A stretch of DNA of 64,000 nucleotides from Arbacia lixula (Eukaryota > Echinodermata > Echinoidea > Arbacioida > Arbaciidae): the NCBI GenBank assembly GCA_963669155.1, contig OZ022576.1, positions 28,673,938 to 28,737,937 of the forward strand. The letters are read 5' to 3'. The notes beneath the pieces are model-generated. The model was not told the DNA's origin and did no database searches. It was given only the letters and a program-made list of their open reading frames with translations. A program made the translations under genes and the position numbers. Each line of letters begins with the position of its first letter. The first letter of the stretch is position 1. Positions 54,401 through 64,000 of the stretch are shown here, piece after piece.

Positions 54401-57198
54401 TAAATGGGAAGTGGAAGAGTGGTGAGGGTAGGGAGGGGCGTGGTGAGGAGAGAGGAAAGGAAAGTAAAGGAAAAGAGAGGAGAGCAAGAAAATAAAATAG
54501 ACGAGCAAAGATATTGTTAAGGAAGTATTATCTTTTAGAAACTTTTTTCTACGGTAATTCTATATTCCATGATGTACATGTACATGTACACTCTTTTTAT
54601 GAGCTACTAAATATTGGAAGGCATTTTAAACCACTTATTACATGCACTTTGCTCTCTTCAACAAATATCAGGTACTGTCAAGTTGAAATACATACATGTA
54701 CATGTGGTATGCAGGCTGTTTCATGGGCAACTGTTCATTGAAGTTGTACCGGTATTCATACAGAGTGAAAAATGTAAATATTGACTAAGCTTGATCCAAC
54801 CTAGATATCACCTCCAAAGATTAGCACTTTGATGTAGATTTTAACAGACAGCCAAAAGGCACAACCCTTTCTCTCATCTTTTAATTTATTTCACAGAGCT
54901 ATAAAAACATCAGACAGCAGCACATTTGCAGAAGTTGGACATATAATGTACATGTATGTGTCACAGAAGTTCCACATTCCTTTTAAAAAGCAACAACCAT
55001 ACATTATGCACATTTGTATGCACATGTATATTAGACAGCTTATACAACACCACTCAAAAATACCTCTGAATGTACATCTGCATGTTTCATTTCTTCAGCA
55101 CCGTTGTGCTTTTGTTTGTGTGAATTTGCTCTTAAATATCCCCTAGAGATTAATTATGCTCTCTTCATGATTTGAAAACAACATGAAATGACAGAACATA
55201 ATGCCAAGGTAACATTGAAGCATCATTATTTCTGGCACCACTTCCCGGCAGAGTAATCCCTATAGTGAATTTAAGAGCCTCAATACGAGAAATAGATTAT
55301 GTTTCTTCTAAAGCTGCTTCTATGCTTCAAGCTTACGGGAAGGGCAACTTCATTTACATCTGAACTTGATCATTTAGATTTTCTTATTTTCTTTTGTCTC
55401 ATAGAGCTCCTGTACTCTGATCTCAGGTCGGGTCAACAGTTGAACAAGTTTCCTAGCTGTCATGAGCAATTTCTTTAAAGGGCTACTAAATTAGAAAAAT
55501 AAGTTCCAAATCTATGTAAAATCATCCACTAAAAACGAATTTCACATTTGTTTGCCACAAAAAAGTCTCATTTCGACGAAAATTTGAAAAAATGCATGCC
55601 TCCAGTGACGTCAGCAGTAGACCATTTGCGTAATGTAATCACAACTTCCCCCTAATTGCGTAGTGATGCGTTATTGCATTCACCTGTATTTTGTCATTCA
55701 GATTCAATGGATGGAATGCAATTTGAATCCATTACTTGTTGCTACTCCGACAAACCTCGGACAAGCTTTGGGGTTCCCATTGGTAACGTATCTTTTGAAC
55801 GGCGTGAATAAAATATTTCATTCACGCCGTTGGCATTCATGGCATTTTGACTTCTCTGACGTCACTGGAGGCGTGCGTTTTTTTCAAATTTTCGTCAAAA
55901 TGAGACTTTATTGCGCCAAACGAATATGAAATTAGTTTTGAATCGATAATTTTACATATATTAGTGGGAACTTATTTTTCTAATTTAGTAACCCTTTAAG
56001 TAATTTTCATGAAATCTACTTGCAAAAGGAAAGTTATTTCCTGAAAAAAAAGCAGTCCTAGATTTAAGTTGAATGTATTGGATATTTGTTGTAGTATGTG
56101 GGATTTTGACTAGGATGAGTCAGATTTTGATGCATTCCCAGTCCAGCTTCAGAAGTAGTCCATCAACCTTTACCCTTTGACCTAGATAAACATGTGCATG
56201 CATATTAAGTTATTAATTGTGTGTGGTACTATGATGATGACCTACCTGGGTCATTGTGTGAGTGTGGTACTACAATGACCTTGAGTGGGTCACTGTTCCA
56301 TTTATTTGGGTCATAGGAGATGTCAAAACCCTGCTTCCAAACTCCACCATTAGGGTTATCAAAGCGCAGCTTCTCATAGACATCCATCATCTGTTGGAAA
56401 ATAAAAGATACATATTCCTCAGTACATGTAACACAGCAACTTAGTATGTAAAGACTTAAACAATGAATACTCATGAAGGTACAAGTTGCTTTGTGGTGTA
56501 AACAATGTCATCTTTGGGAGCATTGATCAACTCTTTTCTAGCCTATAATCAGCATTTTCAAACTGATTAGAAATGCTGATTTTAACAAGAAAGTTCATTA
56601 AGGCTCCCTCTGTCTAGGGGTGCATTTATGAATTTTCTTCAGTTAGAAACACTGATTTTAACTTGTTGACTTTTAACTAGTTGATAAATGCAACTTTTGT
56701 ACCAAGTATACATGTGTATCAGAAATGACAATAAATATTTATAGGCAACTTTAATACGTTTTTAATACAGTTTTCTGAATTTTCTGAACTGAATTTTAAC
56801 AGATCTTGTTGCTTGCAAAGAAATTTGGTGAGGCTTACCTGGACATCAGAGGCATTCCCGCTGGGTGTGTCAGCGAAGGCACACTCGGCTTTCTCCACAT
56901 GGGCCTCACCCTCCGTCAGCACCAGCTGGTGCCCCCTCCCCTGAGGGTCACCATCACCCACACCCCCCATGGGGAGGCCGGGGCCTGGTCCAGCGTTCTT
57001 CTGCCCCATCCACTCCACCCCTCCCGGCGGTAGCTGGGCCTGGGGGTTAAGGGGGCGTACCAGCTCATCCAGGTTGGCAGGCACCTTGCCCTTGGCCAGG
57101 GAGCGCACCGCATCACGGAGCTGGCTAATCACTTGGTGGTTCTTGGTCAGGTCTCCCTCTAGTGCTCGTACCTTGGTCTCCAGGAACGAGATGTCTTG
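30067..57198 (-). CDS. MAN2A: Golgi alpha-mannosidase II (GH38), 22 exons, 5' end missing
   Basis: Golgi GH38 enzyme that removes the alpha-1,3 and alpha-1,6 mannoses from GlcNAcMan5GlcNAc2 on the way to complex N-glycans. Exons in reading order: 57198-56839, 56390-56246, 53938-53767, 52104-51974, 51262-51089, 49225-49039, 48363-48186, 47899-47697, 47035-46853, 46200-46092, 42730-42660, 42179-42014, 41621-41485, 40601-40499, 39907-39779, 39157-39043, 38306-38170, 37599-37458, 36098-35962, 33428-33238, 31198-31072, 30219-30067. All junctions are GT-AG and phases agree (3450 bp, 1149 aa plus stop). Zinc ligands H165/D167 in PHSHNDPGW, nucleophile D280 in WAIDPFG, acid/base D417 in LGDDFRY and H560 in QHHDGITGT are all present (numbered from the first visible residue). 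The C-terminal domains ([34 protein letters not shown]) fit MAN2A, not lysosomal MAN2B1. The cytosolic/transmembrane exon was not found. Confidence 0.95.
30896..31052. mobile_element. Short foldback element with GGGCCCTGTTGCATAAAACTT ends
   Basis: GGGCCCTGTTGCATAAAACT and its exact complement bound about 157 bases, with ACCATTGATG and CATCAATGGT inside. It ends only 20 bases from the donor of mannosidase exon 31198-31072. Confidence 0.8.
31621..32880 (-). mobile_element. Inverted second copy of the 157-bp satellite element, in a mannosidase intron
   Basis: Reverse complement of the 2884-4223 element from its shared tail (AAACAAGGCATTAGCAATAT) to GGTGGGCGAGACA. Units repeat TGACCTTTGACCTT, the complement of the DR1 motif. 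One unit is truncated near 32083 and the GTCC head is shorter than in the other copy. Confidence 0.8.
38027..38150 (+). repeat. ACCAACATTAAC minisatellite
   Basis: Variants of a 6/12-base unit (AACACCA, AACATTA) end about 20 bases from the donor of mannosidase exon 38306-38170. Confidence 0.75.
39605..39757 (+). repeat. CA/CT microsatellite beside a mannosidase exon
   Basis: A short CA run then CT repeats to about 39757, ending some 20 bases before exon 39907-39779 on the donor side. Confidence 0.85.
40400..40480 (+). repeat. Possible retroposon tail ending in GAATT repeats
   Basis: ATCAATAAATACAGAAGTGA followed by four GAATT units looks like the 3' end of a non-LTR element. No body is recognisable. 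Confidence 0.3.
42406..42474 (+). repeat. TC microsatellite in a mannosidase intron
   Basis: About 65 bases of uninterrupted TC within a longer pyrimidine-rich stretch (42255-42535). Confidence 0.9.
42908..43752 (+). mobile_element. TATAGAATGGG-ended element with a conserved coding fragment, copy 1
   Basis: Ends TATAGAATGGG and CCCATTCTATA are inverted repeats. Inside, ATGGCGGCACCCACGAA starts a short frame, then a second frame reads [10 protein letters not shown] up to a GTAAGT donor-like site, and later [18 protein letters not shown]. The last part resembles the start of DUF3504/Crypton-type tyrosine-recombinase-related proteins as I remember them. The frame is broken. Adjacent to a second copy at 43892-44808. 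Confidence 0.55.
43757..43890. mobile_element. Short foldback element between the paired elements
   Basis: Contains the palindrome ACCCACTCGGCTTCGCCTCGTGGGT flanked by TAGCTCTGAATTTTGCC and its inverse. A fuller copy is at 44814-45013. Confidence 0.6.
43892..44808 (+). mobile_element. TATAGAATGGG-ended element, copy 2
   Basis: Direct repeat of 42908-43752 with the same ends and the same coding fragment ([22 protein letters not shown] kept, then SNGEVDKL). It also holds an expanded set of GCATGGCTAGCCATGCATCC palindromic units near 44690-44750. Frames are broken. Confidence 0.55.
44814..45013. mobile_element. Foldback element with GATGCACAGGTTT ends
   Basis: GATGATGCACAGGTTT with GTGGGTC on the left is inverse to GACCCAC with AAACCTGTGCATCAT on the right (to about 44973). 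The right end is then repeated once in tandem. The centre is the same CACTCGGCTTCGCCTCGTG palindrome as at 43757-43890. Confidence 0.65.
46853..47035 (-). CDS. MAN2A: Mannosidase II exon with zinc-ligand His
   Basis: Encodes [17 protein letters not shown] and then [20 protein letters not shown]. The second His of QHHD corresponds to zinc ligand H471 of the Drosophila enzyme. Codons at both edges are split in phase 2. Confidence 0.94.
48186..48363 (-). CDS. MAN2A: Mannosidase II exon with general acid/base Asp
   Basis: Encodes [17 protein letters not shown] and then [11 protein letters not shown]; the second Asp of GDD (D417 here) corresponds to catalytic acid D341 of the Drosophila enzyme. 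It ends at WHVE in phase 0 before GTAAGG. An uninterrupted pyrimidine-rich stretch (48430-48790) lies in the intron on the acceptor side. Confidence 0.94.
49859..49954 (+). mobile_element. Truncated SINE tail
   Basis: ATTACAGGATGGAGCACGCT and following bases duplicate the tail of the SINE at 50058-50213, with a longer 3' end shared with the HSC70 intron 3 copy. Confidence 0.55.
50058..50213 (+). mobile_element. tRNA-derived SINE with a tRNA-Thr-like head
   Basis: The head at about 50058-50124 has a perfect B box (GGTTCAAATCC), an approximate A box (TAGCTTGCGTGG) and a five-pair anticodon stem GCTGC/GCAGT. That stem encloses loop CCGGTAA, giving a GGT anticodon as in threonine tRNA. The T stem is imperfect and no full acceptor stem forms, so this is not a working tRNA gene. 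A tail of about 85 bases follows that recurs at 49859 and 6541. Confidence 0.6.
50890..51029. mobile_element. Short foldback element with GGGCCCTGTCT ends
   Basis: GGGCCCTGTCT and AGACGGGGCCC bound about 140 bases, with related GATTGATATCAATCG and GATCAACATCAATTG motifs inside. It lies 60 bases from the donor of the nucleophile exon. Confidence 0.55.
51089..51262 (-). CDS. MAN2A: Mannosidase II exon carrying the catalytic nucleophile
   Basis: Encodes [20 protein letters not shown] and continues to FMWRQNWG. The Asp of IDPFG (D280 here) corresponds to nucleophile D204 of the Drosophila enzyme, which also binds zinc. Three decayed copies of the 5' half of this exon and its acceptor lie just upstream in the intron at 51316-51690. 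Confidence 0.95.
51316..51690 (-). pseudogene. Three tandem decayed copies of the mannosidase nucleophile exon
   Basis: The sequence from the acceptor of exon 51262-51089 into its coding part recurs at about 51408-51316, 51554-51462 and 51690-51611, period near 150 bases. In the nearest copy the minus strand still reads [20 protein letters not shown] after an intact CAG acceptor, then a deletion and a TGA break the frame. The two farther copies have lost more sequence. None can be spliced productively, so they are exon-fragment relics. Confidence 0.75.
52220..52275 (-). pseudogene. Decayed fragment of the neighbouring mannosidase exon (51974-52104)
   Basis: Plus-strand text ATAACCCAGCCTCATGTCAC at 52236-52255 matches ATGACCCAGCCACCAGTCAC inside the real exon, and similarity continues on both sides. 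It lies about 150-200 bases upstream of the true exon in the same intron, with no usable frame. Confidence 0.5.
53022..53666. mobile_element. TTAA foldback MITE, family A, copy 2
   Basis: TTAAAGGGCCCCTGTCATCA to GATGACAGGGGACCTTTAA, the same family as 1103-1727, with TTAA at both ends and inverted arms along most of its length. It lies 100 bases from a mannosidase exon donor. Confidence 0.8.
53940..54260 (+). repeat. G-rich minisatellite abutting a mannosidase acceptor
   Basis: About 18-20-base units of GGGAGGGTGGGGGTTGTGGG type begin at the splice acceptor of exon 53938-53767 and continue to about 54240, with G-rich text to 54460. On the gene's strand this is a C-rich pyrimidine tract; on the plus strand the G runs could form quadruplexes. 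Valine/glycine or proline/threonine frames across it are artefacts. Confidence 0.85.
55475..55999. mobile_element. TTAA foldback MITE, family C
   Basis: TTAAAGGGCTACTAAATTAG and its inverse CTAATTTAGTAACCCTTTAA, TTAA at both ends. Inner arms include CCTCCAGTGACGTCA against TGACGTCACTGGAGG. Confidence 0.8.
56246..56390 (-). CDS. MAN2A: Mannosidase II exon with zinc-binding HxHND motif
   Basis: Encodes [20 protein letters not shown] and, at its end, VVPHSHNDP. The His and Asp of HND (H165, D167 here) correspond to zinc ligands H90 and D92 of Drosophila Golgi mannosidase II. The glycine codon after it is split across the intron (phase 1). Confidence 0.95.
56839..57198 (-). CDS. MAN2A: Mannosidase II stem-region exon
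   Basis: 120 codons, phase 0 at both ends. It opens [17 protein letters not shown], a heptad-like stem helix, and ends at ASDVQ just before the catalytic domain. The middle is an unusual Gly/Pro-rich stretch ([25 protein letters not shown]), which makes the stem longer than I expect for vertebrate enzymes. The N-terminal tail and membrane anchor must come from an upstream exon to the right. Confidence 0.88.
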
Positions 57199-58600
57199 CT
57201 GTAAGTGTAGAACAAAAAGCAGACAATCAGTTTTATGAGAACAAAAATTAAATGCCAGCTGACAATTTATTGTCGTTTTCTGAACCCTCTCAGGACTAAT
57301 TATACTCCCATGTCATTGACTGCATAGTCTATAACCTATGGGGCAGGGACAGTTAACAGATACATGTACACATACATCACTGTACATTTCCCAGAGCTGA
57401 TCTTTCACTGTAGACAAAGTTAGTCTGATACTATCATAGACGTAGTTAAATGGGTAGCTCATGAGAAAAACACCAACAAATTTTCAATAAATGTAGACAA
57501 ATTTGAGATCCAGATTGGCACAAATTTTAGTAGAACCTACTGTAGCAAGAACAATAAAAAAATATGTATTTATAATTGGAAACCCTGGAATGAGGCTGTG
57601 ATGTTCTGGTTGAGCAATGCAAAAAGCTATTCATTTTCATAGCTTTTTAAACCAGCATAATCATTCAAACTGTTCTTTGCGAATAGGAAAATACCAATAT
57701 TTTGATACCATATTTTGATACCATATTTATGACAGAACTTGTGACTCTTAAACTCAAGTATGGTTGAGTTAGTGGGGATTAGAGGTATTTTATACATACA
57801 TGTACATTCATAGGACACAATGCATGTGTTGCTAATTTAAGGAGTGGTTGAATTTCATATGGCCAGGCATAGTCCAACACTGCTCAACATTTCACTGAGC
57901 TACATGTATTAATACATGTACCATCTTTCAGCTATAGGTATGGGCATACCCCTTGGGAGCTTCCTGTGTATGTGATCTTTCATACAGTGACAGACATACT
58001 TGAATAACATGTATCAGGGTGTCCCATGTACCACATACGTACATGTACTAGCCTACCGTGGACTTCATTTCCCACATGGGATAATAGATAAGTGAGACTT
58101 AAGACAGAGTAGCCTTTTTGCAGGCTAACAAGTAAAATGTGTTAATATAACAGAAAATAAAAGAAATTCCTTCACCATATTAGAACTGGAAACTAACTTT
58201 GAGCAGAATTATATTATATATAATATATATTCCTGTAGCCAAAAGTGAAGAGACCGCGACTGCAAACAGCACATTTCTTGGTTCTCCACTCCAAACTTTC
58301 TGCGGTAATGCCACCAGTGTGTACAATGTGAGCTCCGTACCGCTGGACTACTGTATGAATGTACATGTAGTCTATGGTCGCTATGAAACAGGGCGTTAAA
58401 CGTTAAACGTTAACAAGGATAGCTTTCACTTTTCCTAAAAATGTTTGTAAAGCTATATGTATGACTGTGAGATTTCAAACATGTTATTGTTAGAATACTG
58501 CTGATCTATGCCAAGTTTCAAAACTGTTGTAAAGAAGCTATCATGTCTTTAATAATGTGTGAAGTAGCTCAATTGCATGCAAAGTTGCGGTTTACATTCT
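57199..58600. other. Mannosidase II first visible intron
   Basis: AT-rich, no supported exon. CATATTAGAACTGG near 58176 and TTGAGCAGAATTATA near 58199 have inverted counterparts near 62790-62820, suggesting a dispersed repeat. Confidence 0.4.
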
Positions 58601-58619
58601 GAGTACGTTTGGATGGGTC

Positions 58620-58761
58620 ATTAAAAACCTCCGTGGTTCCTGCAGCCGAAAGAGTAGAGACCGTTTGTATTTTGCAGGGCCCCCTGGTAGAACAGTGTTC
58701 AACTACTGAAGGGGCTACCCTGGGTAAATAATACCAATAAAATACAAATACAAATACAAAA
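58620..58761 (+). mobile_element. SINE/LINE 3' tail of L2/CR1 type
   Basis: GGGCTACCCTGGGTAAATAA followed by tandem ACAAAT units at the end is the usual 3' signature of L2/CR1-like LINEs and SINEs that borrow their tails. Confidence 0.5.
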
Positions 58762-60691
58762 CATTCTCAGGTCCAGGTTGCAATGTGACTCCTGCTAGAG
58801 ACAGACTGTATACTCATAAAATGTGCAGTAGCAGGGGATTATGACTGGCCAACATGTGTCTATAGCCTACATGTCCCAATGTTCTAGCAGGGATATATTC
58901 CATATCGCTGGTACGAGTACAGTAGATGTACGTATGTTCTAAACTGCACTAGGAGTTTAACAAAAATGTTTCACACTTTTGATTGATTATTACTAAATAG
59001 TTTCACCTAAAATCAAACTGAAATCTTCATATCTTCTAAAGTTTAAGGCAGGATAAATCAAAGTTGGAGCACAATCTGCTTTAAATCATTTTGCTCCCAA
59101 ATATGTTTTAAAAAAAACAGACAATAGAGACGACCTTGTGCAGTCGATCCAAAATTAATTGCAAATTGCAATAGAGTACAAAAGTGTGAAGTCATTCGAT
59201 CATTATTGTCAAGACAACCTGCTCTAAACAATGTGAGTAGAGCAAGCAGCGGTGATCAGAACGGATACTGTAATTGGGAATGCCCAACACTTGCCCGAAA
59301 GACAATTTGAACGCTAAACCTCTCACTGGAGTGAGTTTGTTTAGAGCCAATTGTCTTGACAACACGCTTATATGACGACACCTCTTCAGTGCTCTATGCA
59401 CATACATGTACAATATAAAGAAAGCTTTTCCCCTCAAACTCAGCCGCATGTATTTCACTCTACTATTATTATGTGACTTGAAAAAAAGCACTTTCAGCAT
59501 CAAACAATGTACATGCGTACTGTATACCCTTAATATTGAACAAATCTGCTCACTATGTCTACAGTAATTTGTGCCAGACCTACATTCATGTGCATAATGA
59601 ACATGTACCAGTCTGACTGTTAATTAGTCATATGTAACAGAAGGTCACAAAACTTAATACATGCACCTACAGTCCTTGGACTTCACCCACTGATTAACCT
59701 TTGGGGTCAACAACCCACAGCACACATGTGCCATTACTAAAAGATTAAAAGCATGTACATTATCTTGTACTAGTACAATGACCAAATCTACTGTATTTTA
59801 CTGTAACTATGACTTTTAGGAAAGTCTGTATTTTAAACATCATTGATTTCCCTGTGAATAATCCAATGTTGATATGCCTCTCCATTTCTTGTTTGGTTTC
59901 TTTTGAGAGCAACTTTTAACACCAATGTATACATGCTTCCTGAAGATGATTACCTGAAGTCACTTTTAATCTCTTTTTATCATCTGCTAAGGACAAACCA
60001 TCAGTCAAGTTCTGAGAAAGAGAACATTTGGGAATAAATCATTCTGGGGTCCTTGATCTAGTTGAAATTTTGTTGCTAGTCTTGACAATGAATTCTATCA
60101 CTGGACCTTGCACATACCACAACGAAGTTGGCACATAAAGAGTTAATCAGAACAGACCAGGGAACATTCTTTGCAGGATATCACAGTAGACTCACTACTT
60201 ACAATGTGTGAACCAGATTTACAAAATTACACATTTCCTGCAGACTGCAGAGGTTAAAAGGTCATACAGTACTATACCACAGAAAAGTAAAAAGCACTTA
60301 AGGTTTTCAGATCTTGGTACATGTATCTATGTACTATATATTCAAGCAAGACAAGTATTAATTCTGCTACGACAGTGTAATACATTGTACATAGTGTACA
60401 ACCATTGACCATGTGCTGAAGGAGAGAAATTATACTGTATCGCATTAATTTTACAGGGAATCCAATGTCACCATCTCTCTGTATAAATCTGACACTGACT
60501 GTTTGATGAAAGAGACTGAAAACTACCCATTAACAAATTGTCTGGATCTAATTATGACCTCTGTGAGATGTTGTCAGCACACAATCGCATACAGTATACA
60601 CACTAGATGTACAATGTAAATAAAGCCATAGAAGCACTTGAAAATGCAGAGCAGCGTTTGGTGTTAAATTACTAAAGGATCCCTTTGGCTC

Positions 60692-61213
60692 TTAAAGAGA
60701 TACATGTAGTTCACCCTGAAAATAAATTGGTTTCAATAAAAGGAGACACATGTAAGAAACATACTAGTGAAGGTTTGATGAAAATCTGCGAAAGGATAAG
60801 AAAGTTATGACCTTTTAAATTTGTGAGTTTGTGACGTCACGTACGAGGTGCTCTCTCATGCTGCTCATGTTGTGTACAATTTTTTTTTGAAAATGTGCTA
60901 AGAAAGATATATTTCTTTTACCTGTGCATCAGCTGGATATATCATTAGAAATACATTTTTACACACATACCTGTACGAAAAAAAAAAAATAATTCCGTTG
61001 TCAAAAACACAAAAAAGGCCATTTATGGAATTATTTTGTACACAACTTATGGGAATGCACCTCGCACGTGATGTCACAGAATTGAAATTTGAAAAGAATG
61101 GAACTTTCTTATCCTTTGACGGACTTTTGTTACACCTTCAGTAATTAATTTCTTTCATGTTTCTGCTTTTATTGAAACCAACTAATCTTCAGGGTGAACT
61201 ATTCCTTTTTTAA
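60692..61213. mobile_element. TTAA foldback MITE, family D
   Basis: TTCACCCTGAAAATAAATTG with GTTTCAATAAAAG on the left is inverse to CTTTTATTGAAACCAAC with TTCAGGGTGAA on the right. TTAA lies at 60692 and 61210. The arms also share GACGTCACGTACGAGGTGC-like text. Confidence 0.75.
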
Positions 61214-62336
61214 ATGTACCACTGATGCAGTATTACACTAACTACATGTACAAACACACAAATGCTAGAAAGCAGGGGCCATATCGTGAAACCTTAATAA
61301 GCACTAGTTGGTTCCTTAAGTGCATTCAGCTGCATGCATTTTAAGTAACTAAGGGTGTGTTTATAAGATCATTTTACACGCTAGAAACACAGCTTCTAGC
61401 CTGAAAAAAAAATCTCAAAAAACAAAACCCGCATGTAGACATCTTTCATGGATGTGGCCCCAGCATTTAATCTCACAGTGTAGCTCAAAATTACAAATGT
61501 GCAGATTTGTACCAATCATACAATGTACACAAACCCTATGAAGCAGGATTTTGTCTGTCACAGAAAAAGTTAATCTTTAACCAAACAGAAAATTCTTGTC
61601 AGGAGGGTTCAATTTCTGCCTGTAGTATCCCACTCCATCATAGTAATTTACTTCATGTCAATCATGCGAGAATGTGTGTGGCTTGTATGCATGGTCACAC
61701 ATCACAGCTACAGTGTCCACAGTCAGCTCCATGTTGTTGAATATCCTCTGGACACAATATGCACTCGCAATATCAGTCTGATGAGAAATGAAAAGTCATT
61801 ACTAGTATTCTTTAGTGCGTTGAGTTCTGCATTTGGGTATCAATCTATTTTCATCAATAAGAACTATAGTGATACGAATGATAAATATAAATGATAAATA
61901 ATAAATTTATTAATTTATGATCAATATAAATGATATGGACATTTTGTACAATTTTGTTAATTTTGTACAAGGGGCCTACATTGTTTACATGTACAGGTTG
62001 AATGACAAATAGTGCCTTGTGCAACATTTACAGATGTTTGTCTAGTCTATTAATTGTATCAAATACAATAATAATCTATCTTTAGAATGCAATAAAGTCC
62101 TAAAGGAAATGATCACTTTGAAATATAAGCAAATGAAAAATCAAAGAAGAGGGCAGAGAAGAAAGCACAATTAACAGCTTTTTGTAGCCAGTCACAGACT
62201 GGCTACATACACTGTATGAAGGATGCTCCCCATTATGATTTAGATAACATTATACGTACATTAAAGACAGGGTATCCCTTTACCAAATGTCATGAAACTC
62301 GGCATGCATCAGCAGTATACCCGTATGATAATATGT

Positions 62337-62514
62337 ACACTCTAGCTCACAGGAATTGGCATAGGGAAAGGGACAGGGAAGAAAGGGAAGGAGCCGCAGT
62401 TTTAAACCGCTGTATATTTTGTCCAGTTCAGCATGAAACGTGATGCTTTTTAGGCTAAAGCATCATGTTTCATGCTGAAATGGACAAAATGCCAATTCCT
62501 TTGAGCTGTAGTGT
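62337..62514. mobile_element. Hairpin element, copy 2 (intact)
   Basis: AGCTCACAGGAATTGGC and GCCAATTCCTTTGAGCT form the ends. The central hairpin (ATTTTGTCCAGTTCAGCATG and its inverse) is at about 62413-62490. Same family as 535-675. Confidence 0.65.
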
Positions 62515-63379
62515 ACATGTATGAGATCTCAGTCATAGCTTCACAAACATTTTCATAAAGAGTGAAAAACTATCCTTATGTTTCAAACTAGCTTATGTAC
62601 ATTCACTTGTTACAGCAGCAAGTGGCGTGGAGCTCACACACTACATAAATGTACTGCTTGCATTATAACGGACACAGAGAAAAACGTGATGTGTGCAAAT
62701 TGCAGGCTCCATCTCTAGGCAACAAGAACCGCAGAGGTTTTGGACAACCCGTCCAAAACCTAGTCAAAATCTTAAAATCAATATAATTCTGCTCAAAGTC
62801 AGCTTCCAGTTCTAATATTGTGAGGGAAGTTTTAACAGCATTTTCTTCCATTTTCAGGTATTTTTAAAGGGCTACATTGTCTTTAATTGCAGGTCTTCAA
62901 AGGATGGTGGATTTTCTTTGATTTTACACTGATTGAACTTAATATACCCTAGCCCCTCTCAATGTAACTCAACATACTACGGTACATTGATTGTTCACAA
63001 GTGAAGTGCGAAACAAACATTGCCCAACGATAGCTTAGCAAGCTCTCTCACATGTTTTCATGTATAACATGTAACCTATAGTAGATGCTAAGCCGTGGGA
63101 TACTTTCCTTCTCCAGTACTCCAGTACCATAACTCACAACAAAATCTAGACACAAACATTTGATCCCCGCCCCAGCCCTTTCCCATTCTGTTAAAGAGTG
63201 GGAATCATTGGAGAGAGTGCACATGTACAGTAGAAGTACCCAGTCTGTGGCCAGTAGTAATTTTGAATTCAGTGTAGATGAAAAACAAATATTTAACTGA
63301 CTTGAAACAAGGCTAGGCTACAATACAGTACCGCTCGGCCCTGAGTGTTTACACGTTTACCTGTTTCATTGTTTCATTG

Positions 63380-63850
63380 AATGGTCGGAGCGAAACGTGT
63401 AATTCTCTCAGTTCCCTTATTCAGCCGGCGCTCAGACTCTGTGCGCTCAAGGAGAACCGCGTTTTCTTCCTCTTACACGTTTCGAGTGTCCCCGAAGGGA
63501 AGCGGAGTTGTCGGCACTACTGCGTGTAAACGTGTAAACGTGTACACAAATCACACGCGCCGTAATGTGCGACGCGCGCGTCGAACGAGCACTCACATCT
63601 CTTTTTTGCATGTTTGTAGTGCAAAGTCACTCAAGCGCGAGCGAGCGAGCGGAGATCTAGATAATCACCACCACACACGTAACTGCGGGTACCGTACCGT
63701 GGCGGCAGTAAACGAGTAAACGTGTATACAAATCACACGCGCCGTAAATGCGGCGATACAGCACGAAGTGGTGCATTCGTAGTGGAGGTTCAAACGAGTA
63801 AACGTGTACACAAAACACACGCACCGTAATGCAGCGGTTGATATACAGGG
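63380..63850. other. CpG-rich region with a thrice-repeated ACGTGTACACAAATCACACG motif
   Basis: The most CpG-dense stretch of the window. GTAAACGTGTACACAAATCA with CACGCGCCGTAATG occurs at about 63534, 63717 and 63800. It could be a promoter or first-exon region, perhaps of the mannosidase, but no coding exon or membrane anchor was found here. Confidence 0.35.
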
Positions 63851-64000
63851 AAGTGAAGCCCGATGTTTCTGTTTGTAGCTCCGAAACGTTAGTACATGTA
63901 CTGAGTACTCCCTTGTACATGTACGCCTACTGTCAGCACTGTCTCATGTGCTACTACATGTACTACTAGTCTGGGCCCTACTAATGTTAGATATCGTTAC

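Noticed and set aside
59954-60011. 58-base exon-like segment on the minus strand (TTTCTCAG acceptor, CTTCAG/GTAATC donor) upstream of the mannosidase stem exon
   Set aside because: The phase required by the next exon gives in-frame stops; at best a noncoding exon, unsupported.

Overview
The window is eukaryotic, almost certainly from a marine invertebrate deuterostome. An echinoderm is my best guess; hemichordate or cephalochordate are not excluded. The grounds are intron-rich genes with GT-AG junctions, AT-rich DNA packed with short foldback transposons, and GTCC-headed tandem repeats. I recall such repeats from those groups, but this was not searched.

Three protein genes can be built exon by exon. 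(1) A cytosolic HSC70 (plus strand, 4415-15024, nine coding exons, 649 aa, complete). (2) A previously unrecognised gene (minus strand, 24011-20568, four exons, 512 aa). It starts MGC, a dual-lipidation signature, and its two large exons look like diverged copies of one module, each with a predicted amphipathic helix that fits the PKA-anchoring pattern. (3) Golgi alpha-mannosidase II (minus strand, 57198-30067, 22 exons, 1149 aa visible). Its cytosolic/transmembrane first exon is not found and probably lies beyond the right edge. HSC70 and gene 2 converge; gene 2 and the mannosidase run in the same direction.

Layout: 1-4410 holds nested foldback elements and a 157-bp satellite whose units carry a perfect AGGTCA direct repeat (DR1). 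4415-15024 is HSC70, with a LINE remnant in intron 5 and a second AGGTCA-bearing satellite in intron 8, interrupted by a 1.03-kb element with a perfect 8-bp target duplication. 15025-20567 is intergenic, with two foldback elements. 20568-24011 is gene 2. 24012-30066 is intergenic, with one terminal-inverted-repeat element. 30067-57198 is the mannosidase; its introns hold an inverted copy of the 157-bp satellite, a tandem pair of 0.85-0.92-kb elements carrying a conserved coding fragment, a G-rich minisatellite and decayed copies of two of its own exons. 57199-64000 is intronic or upstream sequence ending in a CpG-rich stretch.

The three genes are not an operon and have no obvious shared pathway: HSC70 is a cytosolic chaperone, the mannosidase trims N-glycans in the Golgi, and gene 2 is predicted to be membrane-tethered by lipid. 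The most interesting items are gene 2, the nuclear-receptor-like half-site arrays in two satellites, and repeated exon-edge duplication in both large genes.
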